Source: a virus. From it: a stretch of 26,656 bases of DNA. A program made the position numbers and the translations under genes. Location of the stretch: IMG/VR virus record IMGVR_UViG_3300042306_000437, positions 1-26,656 of that record, one strand, 5' to 3'. The notes under the pieces were generated by a model, which made no database searches, had not been told where the DNA came from, and saw only the letters and a program-made list of their open reading frames with translations. This document shows, one piece after another, positions 15,425-22,737 of the stretch. Position 1 is the first letter of the stretch. Each line of letters begins with the position of its first letter.

Positions 15425-17368
15425 TTAGTGTACACTTGCATAACTCATTCCTGTTTGTATATCTATTTCAATCTCTACTGGGAAATTATATTGTTTGTTT
15501 ACTTTAGCAATAGCTTTCTTAAGGCTATCAATAACTACATCTTTCTCCTCATTCTTACATCTAATCAAAACCTCGTCATGGGCCTGAAAGATAGGTCGAA
15601 CTCCTCTTTTAATCATCTCGTAAACGTAACCATCAAAAACCCTAACACCGGCAGATTGATTACATGCAGAAAAACGGTCCTTCTCTGATGCCAGGAAGTA
15701 GTAGAAGTTAGTTATAGGATTCCATATCCAATTCTTACCATCTACAGTCTTAACTGCTCGGTCTTCTGCATATTTTTTAACAGACCAGTTACGATCCCAA
15801 TATCCGTTAAATAAAGTTTGTGCATCTTTTCTTTTTAAAGAAGTAGACTCCATTAACTTTGGAACTCCACAGCCGTATGTTAAAGCATAGTTACCTGTTT
15901 TAGACGTAGCTCTTTTTTTACTCACTATCTCAAATTGCTCAGATAACTCTTCATCTGTGTAAACTTTGAATATCTCAGGTAAATCCTCTCTCTTTTTATC
16001 CTTAGTCTTGTACCATCTGAAAAAGTCAGACTCTTCCTGTGAGATAATACCACTCCTAACACCTAGATCCAAGTGTGCATCCCATCCTGGTCTATTCATA
16101 TCTTCTACGTACTCAGGGTCATAAGGGTAGATAGAAATCTGCTTCATCTTATCTTCCAAACTACTAACATCCGAACCAACTAATATGCTACCCTCAGGTG
16201 CAATAATCACACTACGGATAAATTCTCCATAAGGAGCAGTAGGTTTTGGTAAGTTAACAAAAGGCTTAGCGTGTTTAAGCCTCAAGGTCTTAGTAAACCC
16301 ATGAGCGTAAGCAACTGCATAACCATTCTCGTCAGCTCTTTCTAAAAAGCCTTTTAAGTACCCTGCCCTATGAGTAACAACAGACAGTCCATCTAAGTGT
16401 TCGATAGCCGGCTCTATTTTAGCTAACTCTAAAACACTCTTACAAAGCATTTTTTCTTTATCACGAACTTGTGGAACTTTTCCGTTCCTTCCATCTTCAA
16501 ATAAAAGAGGTTTCCAACCAAGACCCATTAACCAATCTTTAACTTGTATAGGACTACCTGCATTAGGCTCTGAAAATCCTGTTTGTACGGTTATTTCCTG
16601 ATCGTAATCTTCGGGAATACCATTATGTTCTAGTATCTCTAACCATTTAGCCCCGGCCACACTCAAACTACCATCTTTCTTGTACATAGTCTTTGGCTTA
16701 CCTATAGTTTTTAAAATAGGGATCTTTGGCATAGCAGCTTCCAACAATAGTTTCTTTTCGTTCTCTATTCCTTGTAAGTACTCTAAGTTTTTCTTACATT
16801 GCTCTATGTCAATTAGTATCTTGTCTTCTTCTTGTATTCTTAAACAAAGTAATTTAAAATTAAGGTACTGAATTATACGAACAATATCATTAGGGTCAGA
16901 GTATATCTTTTTAAGGTAGTTATATTGTTTAATCCAAAGGTTGGCATTAATTTTAACATCCTCTTGTACCCTGTGACAATACTCCTCAACTGTAAGATTT
17001 TCCCAGTCGTCAATCTTAGGCTTAGGTACACCAAAAGATTCACCCCAAGCTGCAAGACCGTGCTCTCCTTGACCCTTCTCTGGGTATAAATACCAAGATA
17101 GGCCTAGTGAGTCGATAACTGCTGCTTGAACTTTTATACCTAGAATTTTTTCACATAGAGGTATATCAAATCTAACTATGTTATGACAAGCTAGAGTGTT
17201 TTCAGGATTAGTCAGAATTTTACGCATATCATCGTAATCAGTAGTTGACTTAACCTGCCACTTACCTTCTTTGTTTTTCCAAGAAATACCCATACACCAA
17301 ATCTTAGTTGCTTCATCAACTAATCCATCTGATTCAAAATCTATTATAAATACTTTTTCTAAATTCAT
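15425..17368 (-). CDS. Family A DNA polymerase with 3'-5' exonuclease
   Basis: 647 aa, similar in size to T7 gp5. Exonuclease motifs: DFE at 10-12 (Exo I), CHNIVRFD with N63 and D68 (Exo II), and YCHRVQEDV with D137 (Exo III). Polymerase motifs: motif A GSDVSSLED with catalytic D400, motif B RATSKTGNYALTYG near 486, motif C H597-D-E599. All catalytic residues are present, so this should be the replicative, proofreading polymerase. There is no 5'-3' exonuclease domain, as is usual for phage enzymes. It is a single-gene unit: its own promoter lies just upstream, after the helicase terminator, and a new promoter follows its stop. The adjacent helicase and the primase of the next unit complete the core replisome. 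Confidence 0.95.
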   Translation of the reverse strand: MNLEKVFIIDFESDGLVDEATKIWCMGISWKNKEGKWQVKSTTDYDDMRKILTNPENTLACHNIVRFDIPLCEKILGIKVQAAVIDSLGLSWYLYPEKGQGEHGLAAWGESFGVPKPKIDDWENLTVEEYCHRVQEDVKINANLWIKQYNYLKKIYSDPNDIVRIIQYLNFKLLCLRIQEEDKILIDIEQCKKNLEYLQGIENEKKLLLEAAMPKIPILKTIGKPKTMYKKDGSLSVAGAKWLEILEHNGIPEDYDQEITVQTGFSEPNAGSPIQVKDWLMGLGWKPLLFEDGRNGKVPQVRDKEKMLCKSVLELAKIEPAIEHLDGLSVVTHRAGYLKGFLERADENGYAVAYAHGFTKTLRLKHAKPFVNLPKPTAPYGEFIRSVIIAPEGSILVGSDVSSLEDKMKQISIYPYDPEYVEDMNRPGWDAHLDLGVRSGIISQEESDFFRWYKTKDKKREDLPEIFKVYTDEELSEQFEIVSKKRATSKTGNYALTYGCGVPKLMESTSLKRKDAQTLFNGYWDRNWSVKKYAEDRAVKTVDGKNWIWNPITNFYYFLASEKDRFSACNQSAGVRVFDGYVYEMIKRGVRPIFQAHDEVLIRCKNEEKDVVIDSLKKAIAKVNKQYNFPVEIEIDIQTGMSYASVH

Positions 17369-17390
17369 CTTACTCTATAATTTTATTTTG

Positions 17391-17422
17391 CAAAGATAAG
17401 AACAACTTTTTAATCTCGCAAG
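17391..17422 (-). promoter_or_regulatory. Promoter of the DNA polymerase gene
   Basis: On the - strand: CTTG (17422-17419), 20 bases, TATCTTTG (17398-17391), followed by a 22-base AT-rich leader to the ATG at 17368. It lies directly downstream of the helicase terminator, so the polymerase is transcribed separately. Confidence 0.75.
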
Positions 17423-17441
17423 CTTTTTGTTAAATATTTTT

Positions 17442-17474
17442 TATAAAAAACCCCAACTAAATTAATAGTCGGGG
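17442..17474 (-). terminator. Intrinsic terminator after the helicase gene
   Basis: On the - strand CCCCGACTA pairs with TAGTTGGGG (one G-T pair) around a TTAATT loop (17474-17451), followed by a T-rich run (17450-17442). It begins seven bases after the helicase stop codon. Confidence 0.9.
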
Positions 17475-17480
17475 CAATTG

Positions 17481-18626
17481 TTAAAAGGGGGCATCGTCAT
17501 CATCCTCTACATCAGTATTAAAAACCGGCTCACCAAAAGCCGAAGCAACATCAAAGTTTGGTGCTACTGGTGAAGGCACTTCTAGTGGAGGCATTGTAAA
17601 CAAAGGTACATCTTTTGTAATAGTACCAGAGACAGTCTCAGATCTTCTTTTCTTTCTTATACTTTCCACATCAGGAATGTTAAGCTCCTCTGCATAAATA
17701 TCTAAGTAAAGGCCATCTGCCTCACGGCACTTCAATAAGTGAACATAGTTAACGCCAAACGGCTCTAATGAAACTCTACCTTTGCTGTCTTCATCTAAGA
17801 AGAACTTCTTTAGATTTGGGTATCTTTCGGGATCAATCTTACTGTATTCTTTAATACCAAGTTTTGTAGGGTTAGTCATAACTGCTACAAAGTCGGCAAC
17901 CTGAAAGGTAAATTGTGAATAGTACAGATCTGAGGGTTGAGGCTGTGACATAATATCTTTGTCTTTAGCTCTCTTTATCATCTCAGAGTTTGTTTGAGAA
18001 AGTAAAATAAAAATAGCATTCTCATACTCCATCTTCAAGTCATTAACTCTCTCGATAAACTTCTCAATTATCGCATTCCTAGCTTCACCAGAGTCAGCAG
18101 AGATTAAAGCCAAGTGATCGACAGTAATAACTACTGAGTCTTTATCTTTGTTTAACTCTAAAAACTCCTTACACCCCTCATAAAACTTAGCAGGTGTAGT
18201 TGGTACCTGTGAGATACTAACTCTATCATCCTGTAGGGACTCAAAATAAGCCTTTGCTTGCAACTTCTCTTCGTCAGTGAACTCTTGTAACAAAATCTCT
18301 TTTTTCGTCTTAGATTTGATATTCTTAGCCATACCACGTAATACTAAACTAAGAACTCTCATCTCAAGAGATATATTCAGCACTGCAAAGTTCTTAGACA
18401 AAGGGTTGAGATCTTCGTTTAAGATGTTCTCCACCATTCTTGCCAATGTATAACTCTTACCAATACCTGAACCGGCAGAGAAAACAATAACAGAACCGTT
18501 TACTACAGGAAACACATCATCAAAGTAAGGGAGACCTGTTTTAATAATCCCCTTTTTACCTACTTGGTATTTTTTAATCTCTGTGAATGCCTGTTTAGTA
18601 AGGTCTTTAAATTTTTGTATTTGCAT
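17481..18626 (-). CDS. DnaB-type (SF4) replicative helicase with SSB-like C-terminal tip
   Basis: 381 aa, RecA-fold ATPase. Walker A is A51-G-S-G-I-G-K-S58, Walker B is VVITVDH with D170; SLEMR (86-90) and LLSQTN further on fit DnaB and T7 gp4 helicase motifs. It is shorter than DnaB: the N-terminal domain is reduced to about 30 residues, and no primase domain is fused. Residues about 345-381 form a proline-rich, flexible linker ending VEDDDDAPF. An acidic run ending in Pro-Phe is the hallmark of bacterial SSB C-termini (DDDIPF), and T7 gp4 also ends in an acidic tail with a terminal aromatic residue that contacts its polymerase. The gene is third in an operon after a 33-aa peptide and a 195-aa unknown protein, and is followed by a strong terminator. 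Confidence 0.92.
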   Translation of the reverse strand: MQIQKFKDLTKQAFTEIKKYQVGKKGIIKTGLPYFDDVFPVVNGSVIVFSAGSGIGKSYTLARMVENILNEDLNPLSKNFAVLNISLEMRVLSLVLRGMAKNIKSKTKKEILLQEFTDEEKLQAKAYFESLQDDRVSISQVPTTPAKFYEGCKEFLELNKDKDSVVITVDHLALISADSGEARNAIIEKFIERVNDLKMEYENAIFILLSQTNSEMIKRAKDKDIMSQPQPSDLYYSQFTFQVADFVAVMTNPTKLGIKEYSKIDPERYPNLKKFFLDEDSKGRVSLEPFGVNYVHLLKCREADGLYLDIYAEELNIPDVESIRKKRRSETVSGTITKDVPLFTMPPLEVPSPVAPNFDVASAFGEPVFNTDVEDDDDAPF

Positions 18627-18628
18627 TT

Positions 18629-19216
18629 TTATTCTAAAGTTTTGAATTTGTTATCAAAAGATGTTTTGTGTTTTAAGTAGTATCTGTACAAGCTAGACTG
18701 CTCTATGTCGAATCTAACTGAGAATGCGTTACTAGGCTTAAAGAACAAATACTCTAATCTTTTCGACCACTCAAATTGAGAGCTGTCATTCATAAAGGAT
18801 TTGCAGAGATAGGCTAACTTGTTTCTATCAATACCGGAATGTGCTCTAAACAGAGCAATATACAGTTTTGTTTTCTTCCTGTTACCTATCTCTTTATCTT
18901 CTGCTTTGTAAATGCTTTCTAACCAATCGTATAACTTAAGATCATCTTCGTTGACCTCAGGTACTTGTAATGTCTCTAGTAAATCTGAACCCTTGCTAGT
19001 AAGTCTGATACGGTTCTGTATAGTGTCAGCTTTGTTTTTAGCTTTTACTAAAGACACATATTCAGATTTTTGATATTTATCAAGAACCTCCAAGGAGATG
19101 TTATTTGTTATAACTTCTTCTAGGCTCTCAGTTTTATTCTGAGAAATAAGTTGAAGATTTATAACATCAATTGGGGATAAACCCCACTTACACATAAGAT
19201 CAAAATTTACATACAT
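18629..19216 (-). CDS. Unknown 195-aa protein upstream of the helicase
   Basis: No family recognised. The N-terminal 90 residues (SPIDVINLQLISQ, a long helix, then NRIRLTSKGSDLLETL) have the look of a winged-helix DNA-binding domain, including the wing-like LTSKGSDLL. The C-terminal half (LYDWLESIYKAEDKEIGNRKKTK, then aromatic-rich EYLFFKPSNAF) is helical and basic. It ends 2 bases before the helicase start and starts 1 base after the 33-aa peptide's stop, so the three are co-translated. Position next to a helicase that lacks an N-terminal domain makes a helicase loader, replication initiator or accessory factor plausible, but this is context only. Confidence 0.75.
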   Translation of the reverse strand: MYVNFDLMCKWGLSPIDVINLQLISQNKTESLEEVITNNISLEVLDKYQKSEYVSLVKAKNKADTIQNRIRLTSKGSDLLETLQVPEVNEDDLKLYDWLESIYKAEDKEIGNRKKTKLYIALFRAHSGIDRNKLAYLCKSFMNDSSQFEWSKRLEYLFFKPSNAFSVRFDIEQSSLYRYYLKHKTSFDNKFKTLE

Positions 19217-19217
19217 A

Positions 19218-19319
19218 TTAAAAAACTTTTTTACAAATCCATACTATCCCACAAATCTCAATCACAATTAAGGATAGGTACCAAATTATTGTTAGCCAAA
19301 AAAACACTTTATCTTTCAT
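19218..19319 (-). CDS. 33-aa single-pass membrane peptide, possibly leaderless
   Basis: The ATG at 19319 opens 33 codons, ending in TAA at 19218-19220, one base before the next gene's ATG. The peptide has a charged start (MKDK), about 23 hydrophobic residues with three Trp and two Cys, and a basic end (CKKVF), typical of a single transmembrane helix. The -7 promoter box ends only 4 bases before the ATG, so the predicted transcription start falls on or very near the start codon. Function is unknown; it could act on the host membrane or serve as a coupling leader for the helicase operon. Confidence 0.6.
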   Translation of the reverse strand: MKDKVFFWLTIIWYLSLIVIEICGIVWICKKVF

Positions 19320-19323
19320 TTTG

Positions 19324-19355
19324 CAAAGGTATAAATTATTTTCCAGTAAACCTAA
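19324..19355 (-). promoter_or_regulatory. Promoter of the helicase operon
   Basis: On the - strand: TTAG (19355-19352, three of four matches to TTTG), 20 bases, TACCTTTG (19331-19324). It lies between the dUTPase stop and the 33-aa peptide. A direct repeat of TGGAAAATAATT and a weak AT-rich inverted repeat sit just upstream at the dUTPase stop; neither looks like a strong terminator. Confidence 0.65.
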
Positions 19356-19366
19356 TAATTTTACAA

Positions 19367-19894
19367 TTATTTTCCACTACTTCCGTATCCACCCTCTCCA
19401 CGATCTGTATCAGAAAGTACAGGTGCTTCTTCAAACTCTATTCTAGGATAAGGTAAAATTAAAATTTGACCAATTCTATCTCCAATTTCGTAGGCACTAA
19501 ACCCATATTCATCACAGTCTTGTCCTTTACCGTATGGTAATATTGTGTAGTCAAAGGTATGACTAATTCTGCCTAATTTTCCTGGCTCACTGTAAGCATT
19601 ATCTGCAAAAATGGCAGAGGGCTTGAATTTAAAGAAGACCTCTCCTCTGTAACCTGAATCTAGTACTCCTACAGAGTTAGATAATATAAGGTCTTGTTTT
19701 GCATTTGAGCTTCTAGGGAATAATAGCCCAACGTATCCTACAGGAATCTCAAAAGCTAAACCGGTACCGAATACCATATTACCCTCTTCATCAAAGTGTT
19801 TAGAAGTTGCTGTTAAATCCATCCCTGCATCCCCCGGTTTCGCATAACTTGGTATTACTGCCTCGGGTACTAATTTTTTAATTCTTACTAACAT
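19367..19894 (-). CDS. dut: dUTP diphosphatase (dUTPase)
   Basis: 175 aa, hydrolyses dUTP to dUMP and pyrophosphate, which keeps uracil out of DNA and feeds thymidylate synthase. All five trimeric dUTPase motifs are visible: PGDAGMDL (20-27), PRSSNAK (60-66), NSVGVLDSGYRGE with catalytic D79, IGQILILPYP, and the glycine-rich flexible C-terminal arm DRGEGGYGSSGK. An insert around 91-125 (DNAYSEPGKLGRISHTFDY) makes it somewhat longer than the usual 145-150 residues. It overlaps the preceding phosphoesterase gene by 17 bases and is last in the operon that begins with the J-domain gene. Confidence 0.95.
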   Translation of the reverse strand: MLVRIKKLVPEAVIPSYAKPGDAGMDLTATSKHFDEEGNMVFGTGLAFEIPVGYVGLLFPRSSNAKQDLILSNSVGVLDSGYRGEVFFKFKPSAIFADNAYSEPGKLGRISHTFDYTILPYGKGQDCDEYGFSAYEIGDRIGQILILPYPRIEFEEAPVLSDTDRGEGGYGSSGK

Positions 19895-20612
19895 TTTCTA
19901 TAAATTTTATTTGGTTTGTATTCGGATCCCAATCAAATGTCATGGGCTTTTGTGTGTACTCATAAGACTCGTCTAATACTGATGCATTAAAGAAGTGGGT
20001 ACCGTCTTTAAACTCGTAGCCATATCCTGAATGTATGTGACCACAAACATGAATCTTGGGCCTTAATCTTTCTATTCTTTCTGCCAATAACTCGCAACCT
20101 AATCCGTCCCAAGGTCTACCTGCCACAGTATCTAAAGTACCAAAGGCTGGCCCATGTGTAATAAGGATGTCTGTATTGTCAGGAATTGCTTCCCACTTAC
20201 CGGCTATCTCTATACTACCTTTGGGTAAATTAAATGCCCACGAGTAAAATTCAGGCTGCCATGGAGATCCGTAGATACGAATATTCTCCTCAGGATTTTC
20301 ACCATTAGGACCATCAAAATACAAAACTAATTCTTCGTCTTGTAAGTAGTCAATAGTTAAGAACTTATTTAACCATTCTTGGACATCTTCCGGGTGATTT
20401 TGAAACATACGATCATGGTTTCCCGCTATGAATACCTTATCCCCATATCCGGGTATGGAATGATACCAATGTAAGAAATCCCAAATGTCATTTCTGTTAT
20501 ACCCTGAGTTCATAATATCTCCCGCATGTATAAGTAGATCCCCACCTGGTAGGTCTTCCATAGGTATTAGACCATGTCTAGTATGTGTATCTGATATTAC
20601 TGTTATTCTCAT
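19878..20612 (-). CDS. Calcineurin-like metallophosphoesterase (MPPED-like)
   Basis: 244 aa. Complete metal-binding set: D8-T-H10, G31-D32, G64-N-H-D67, H153 in THGP, and G191-H-I-H194. The order and the GSPWQPEFYSWAFNLP and THGPAFGTLD blocks resemble the compact MPPED1/MPPED2-type and bacterial phosphoesterases that act on cyclic nucleotides or phosphodiesters. The substrate cannot be told from sequence. It starts inside the 81-aa gene's stop (ATGA-type overlap) and overlaps dUTPase, so it is co-expressed with nucleotide metabolism. Confidence 0.88.
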   Translation of the reverse strand: MRITVISDTHTRHGLIPMEDLPGGDLLIHAGDIMNSGYNRNDIWDFLHWYHSIPGYGDKVFIAGNHDRMFQNHPEDVQEWLNKFLTIDYLQDEELVLYFDGPNGENPEENIRIYGSPWQPEFYSWAFNLPKGSIEIAGKWEAIPDNTDILITHGPAFGTLDTVAGRPWDGLGCELLAERIERLRPKIHVCGHIHSGYGYEFKDGTHFFNASVLDESYEYTQKPMTFDWDPNTNQIKFIENVSKN

Positions 20613-20854
20613 AATCCTTTTTCTTTCTTAAATTCGGCTAACATATCTTGGTCTGAGTAACCAAACCATTTTTCGGCATTTTCTGGAGTGTCTTCTTTCC
20701 TTAACCAATTTGCAAACTCAATAGCAAATTCATCTGTTATTTGCTCAAAGTACTTAGCATTATCCTCTGCTATATCTTTATCGTATATGTCAGATAGCAT
20801 TCCACTAGCCATAAAGTAATACATTCTATGTAAAAATTTTTCTTTTAGTGTCAT
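20609..20854 (-). CDS. Small hypothetical protein (81 aa)
   Basis: A helical, acidic protein without cysteine or membrane segment; residues 40-80 (FAIEFANWLRKEDTPENAEKWFGYSDQDMLAEFK) predict two or three amphipathic helices. It overlaps both neighbours by 4 bases (ATGA), which is strong support for being a real gene in the J-domain operon. No family recognised. Confidence 0.7.
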   Translation of the reverse strand: MTLKEKFLHRMYYFMASGMLSDIYDKDIAEDNAKYFEQITDEFAIEFANWLRKEDTPENAEKWFGYSDQDMLAEFKKEKGL

Positions 20855-21375
20855 AGTATCTTATTTATTAATCTTTCAAAGAAGCCCATTGGTTTCTTTA
20901 TCTTATAAGTCCTTTCTCCATAGTAGTCCATACTATCTAAAAACCTAAGAGTTATTTGATAATTCAGCTTTTTAACTGTGCTAGCATCTAATGTTAGTGT
21001 GCCATTATATTTGCTTTGGTTTATTGTAAACTTACTACCTGTATACTCTCCCAAATTATCCATTATCATTACATGAGTTATGTTAGTAAGGCTAACTTCT
21101 ACCATATAATCTCCGTTAGAGTTTTTCTTTATGCCGTCTACTCTAAAAGATCCTCTCTTTCTTTCACGAGGAGTGTGGTAGATATTTGGAGATATTCTAG
21201 TAACCCCCTTTAACAACTCTTCATAAGCGGTTTGTATCAGAAGAAACTGTTTGGTCTTTGCTTCATCTCCCCCAGTCTTATCCGGGTGATATCTTTTTAC
21301 TAGTTTTTTGTACGCAGCTTTGACCACTACTACATCAGAACCTTTTGGTATCTCTAATATTTCATAATTGTTCAT
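20851..21375 (-). CDS. J-domain (DnaJ-like) co-chaperone
   Basis: 174 aa. Residues 1-57 are a full J domain: YEILEIPKGSD, a helix II rich in Lys/Arg, and the signature H30-P-D32, then a helix III ending in AYEELLKG. J domains stimulate the ATPase of host DnaK. The remainder (about 60-174) is a beta-rich domain unlike the G/F, zinc-finger or client-binding regions of DnaJ, ending in an amphipathic helix (GFFERLINKIL). It may therefore bring DnaK to a specific phage or host target. It is the first gene after its promoter. Confidence 0.9.
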   Translation of the reverse strand: MNNYEILEIPKGSDVVVVKAAYKKLVKRYHPDKTGGDEAKTKQFLLIQTAYEELLKGVTRISPNIYHTPRERKRGSFRVDGIKKNSNGDYMVEVSLTNITHVMIMDNLGEYTGSKFTINQSKYNGTLTLDASTVKKLNYQITLRFLDSMDYYGERTYKIKKPMGFFERLINKIL

Positions 21376-21398
21376 AAACTTACTTTTTAAATTCTGTG

Positions 21399-21430
21399 CA
21401 AAGATAACACCTTTCTAAATACTACACAAT
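21399..21430 (-). promoter_or_regulatory. Promoter of the J-domain / dUTPase operon
   Basis: On the - strand: ATTG (21430-21427), 20 bases, TATCTTTG (21406-21399). The 24-base distance to the ATG and the leader sequence match those of the primase operon promoter at 15376-15407. The -33 box overlaps the stop region of the upstream HAD gene. Confidence 0.75.
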
Positions 21431-21784
21431 ATTTTTTTGATTTATTTTTTGAACCATGTTATAAATCTCTTCCCAAGTATCAGGAAGACCCATTAAACAA
21501 CGGTCATCAATATAAACATCAGCAGATATTTTTCTACAATCTTGGCCATAGTCCACTATTAAATGTGGCATATTGGAGTTTATGTAAGAAAAAGGAATAT
21601 CATTTGCTCTAAGAAAATCTTCTGCCATACCTTCATACTTACCTGATCTACAAGTGTTGATTACTATATCATGCCCCTCTGACCAAAGCCTTCTAATATA
21701 AACATCTGCATCTTTCTTAAGAGCTCCCACTTCAGGAAAACTCTGTTCGGTAATTGTACCATCAAAATCTATTGCTATTACCAT
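21422..21784 (-). CDS. HAD-superfamily phosphatase, small phage type
   Basis: 120 aa when started at the ATG at 21784, one base after the previous stop; an upstream ATG at 21808 would add eight residues and overlap that gene by 23 bases. HAD motifs: D6-F-D8-G-T (nucleophile and acid), T44 in INTCRSG, and D93-D94 in SADVYIDDR. There is no cap domain, so a macromolecular or phosphate-ester substrate with open access is likely. Small HAD proteins of this kind are common in phage nucleotide-metabolism blocks; a role in 3'-end or nucleotide dephosphorylation is possible. It is last in the operon that runs in from the right edge. Confidence 0.88.
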   Translation of the reverse strand: MVIAIDFDGTITEQSFPEVGALKKDADVYIRRLWSEGHDIVINTCRSGKYEGMAEDFLRANDIPFSYINSNMPHLIVDYGQDCRKISADVYIDDRCLMGLPDTWEEIYNMVQKINQKNIV

Positions 21785-21785
21785 A

Positions 21786-22001
21786 CTATCTTTTTTGCAC
21801 TCTATCAAGAGCTATTTTTTTAATACCGTTTTTTACATCTAAATAGTAATCTATCCTAGCCTGGTTCCATCTAAGCTCTTGAAGCTCTGACAACATACCA
21901 TTTACTATCTTATCTGCCACACTTAGGCCATATTTATCTGTTAAATCTTTTGCTTTTTCAGCAGAGGTCATTGCCTTAGGCTTCTCTTTTCTTACTATCA
22001 T
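21786..22001 (-). CDS. Small hypothetical protein (71 aa)
   Basis: A basic, helical protein (SAEKAKDLTDKYGLSVADKIVNGMLSELQ…) that overlaps the preceding gene by 26 bases if started at 22001. An internal ATG at 21971 would leave a 4-base gap and a 61-aa product. Both starts are tenable. No family recognised; part of a run of four small genes. Confidence 0.65.
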   Translation of the reverse strand: MIVRKEKPKAMTSAEKAKDLTDKYGLSVADKIVNGMLSELQELRWNQARIDYYLDVKNGIKKIALDRVQKR

Positions 22002-22167
22002 AGTTTTTTATTTCTGTTAATAAACTTTCATTTAAGTACCTAGTAGGAGTTCCGTACACTATATAGTCTTCAAACTCTTTATCCAACCTAGCGATTTCTT
22101 CTTTAAACTCTTCTGAATTTAAAAACTCTTGTACATACTTCTCTACTTCTTTTTTTACACCACTCAT
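21976..22167 (-). CDS. Small hypothetical protein (63 aa)
   Basis: A highly charged helical protein (EKYVQEFLNSEEFKEEIARL) with coiled-coil character in the first 35 residues. ATGA overlap with the preceding gene. No recognisable function. Confidence 0.65.
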   Translation of the reverse strand: MSGVKKEVEKYVQEFLNSEEFKEEIARLDKEFEDYIVYGTPTRYLNESLLTEIKNYDSKKREA

Positions 22168-22349
22168 AATTGCTCATTGTGCTTACCTGCTATATTTCTT
22201 AACTCATCAGCCATATAAATAAAATCTATTTCACCGTATCCTAATGATGCATTATCAAGCTCCCTTTGCTTATTTAAAGCCTTCATACCTTCTATCTCTG
22301 CTTGTACGGCAAGGACTAAAGCTAATCTTTTAATGTCGTATTCGTTCAT
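22164..22349 (-). CDS. Small hypothetical protein (61 aa)
   Basis: A helical protein with LALVLAVQAEIEGMKALNKQRE followed by YGEIDFIYMADELRNIA. This helix-turn-helix layout (AxAEIEGMxAxNxxR) recurs in small phage proteins of unknown function. It ends by ATGA overlap with the next gene and starts 4 bases after the previous one. Confidence 0.7.
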   Translation of the reverse strand: MNEYDIKRLALVLAVQAEIEGMKALNKQRELDNASLGYGEIDFIYMADELRNIAGKHNEQL

Positions 22350-22353
22350 AATC

Positions 22354-22737
22354 TTATACTATTTCCCAGTGAATATCAGACAAGAATCTTTCATTTTCTC
22401 CCAGCTCTGTCAACAATCTTTTGTGCTCTCCACTAAAAGTCACTGCCTCTCCTGTAGGAGTTTTTCCAAAAAGAGTGGTTTGATCATAGTGATTAAGCTT
22501 CGCTAATCTCACCAATTCATTATAATCTTCGTCTCTCAAATGACCTTTTAGTGGCATAATTCTACCAACACAAGAGTGCCAATATAATCTTCTGCCATCA
22601 TAAGTTATCCAATAATAATCTGAATCATCTTCTCCTACAGCTATTAACCTATTGATCTTTTGAGAGGCAGTAATAATAAACTGCCCCTTTAATTCTTCAA
22701 ACTCTCTTAGTATTAGCGTTTTGTTATCTTCGCTCAT
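22354..22737 (-). CDS. Hypothetical protein (127 aa)
   Basis: No family recognised. The first 65 residues look beta-rich (LKGQFIITASQKINRLIAVGE, YYWITYDGRRLYWHSCVG), the rest helical. It overlaps the dNMP kinase stop by 4 bases and belongs to the same operon. Confidence 0.7.
   Translation of the reverse strand: MSEDNKTLILREFEELKGQFIITASQKINRLIAVGEDDSDYYWITYDGRRLYWHSCVGRIMPLKGHLRDEDYNELVRLAKLNHYDQTTLFGKTPTGEAVTFSGEHKRLLTELGENERFLSDIHWEIV

Noticed and set aside
19336-19373. AT-rich inverted repeat and TGGAAAATAATT direct repeat at the dUTPase stop
   Set aside because: The stem has no G-C pairs and no T run follows, so it is too weak to call a terminator; in AT-rich DNA such repeats arise easily.
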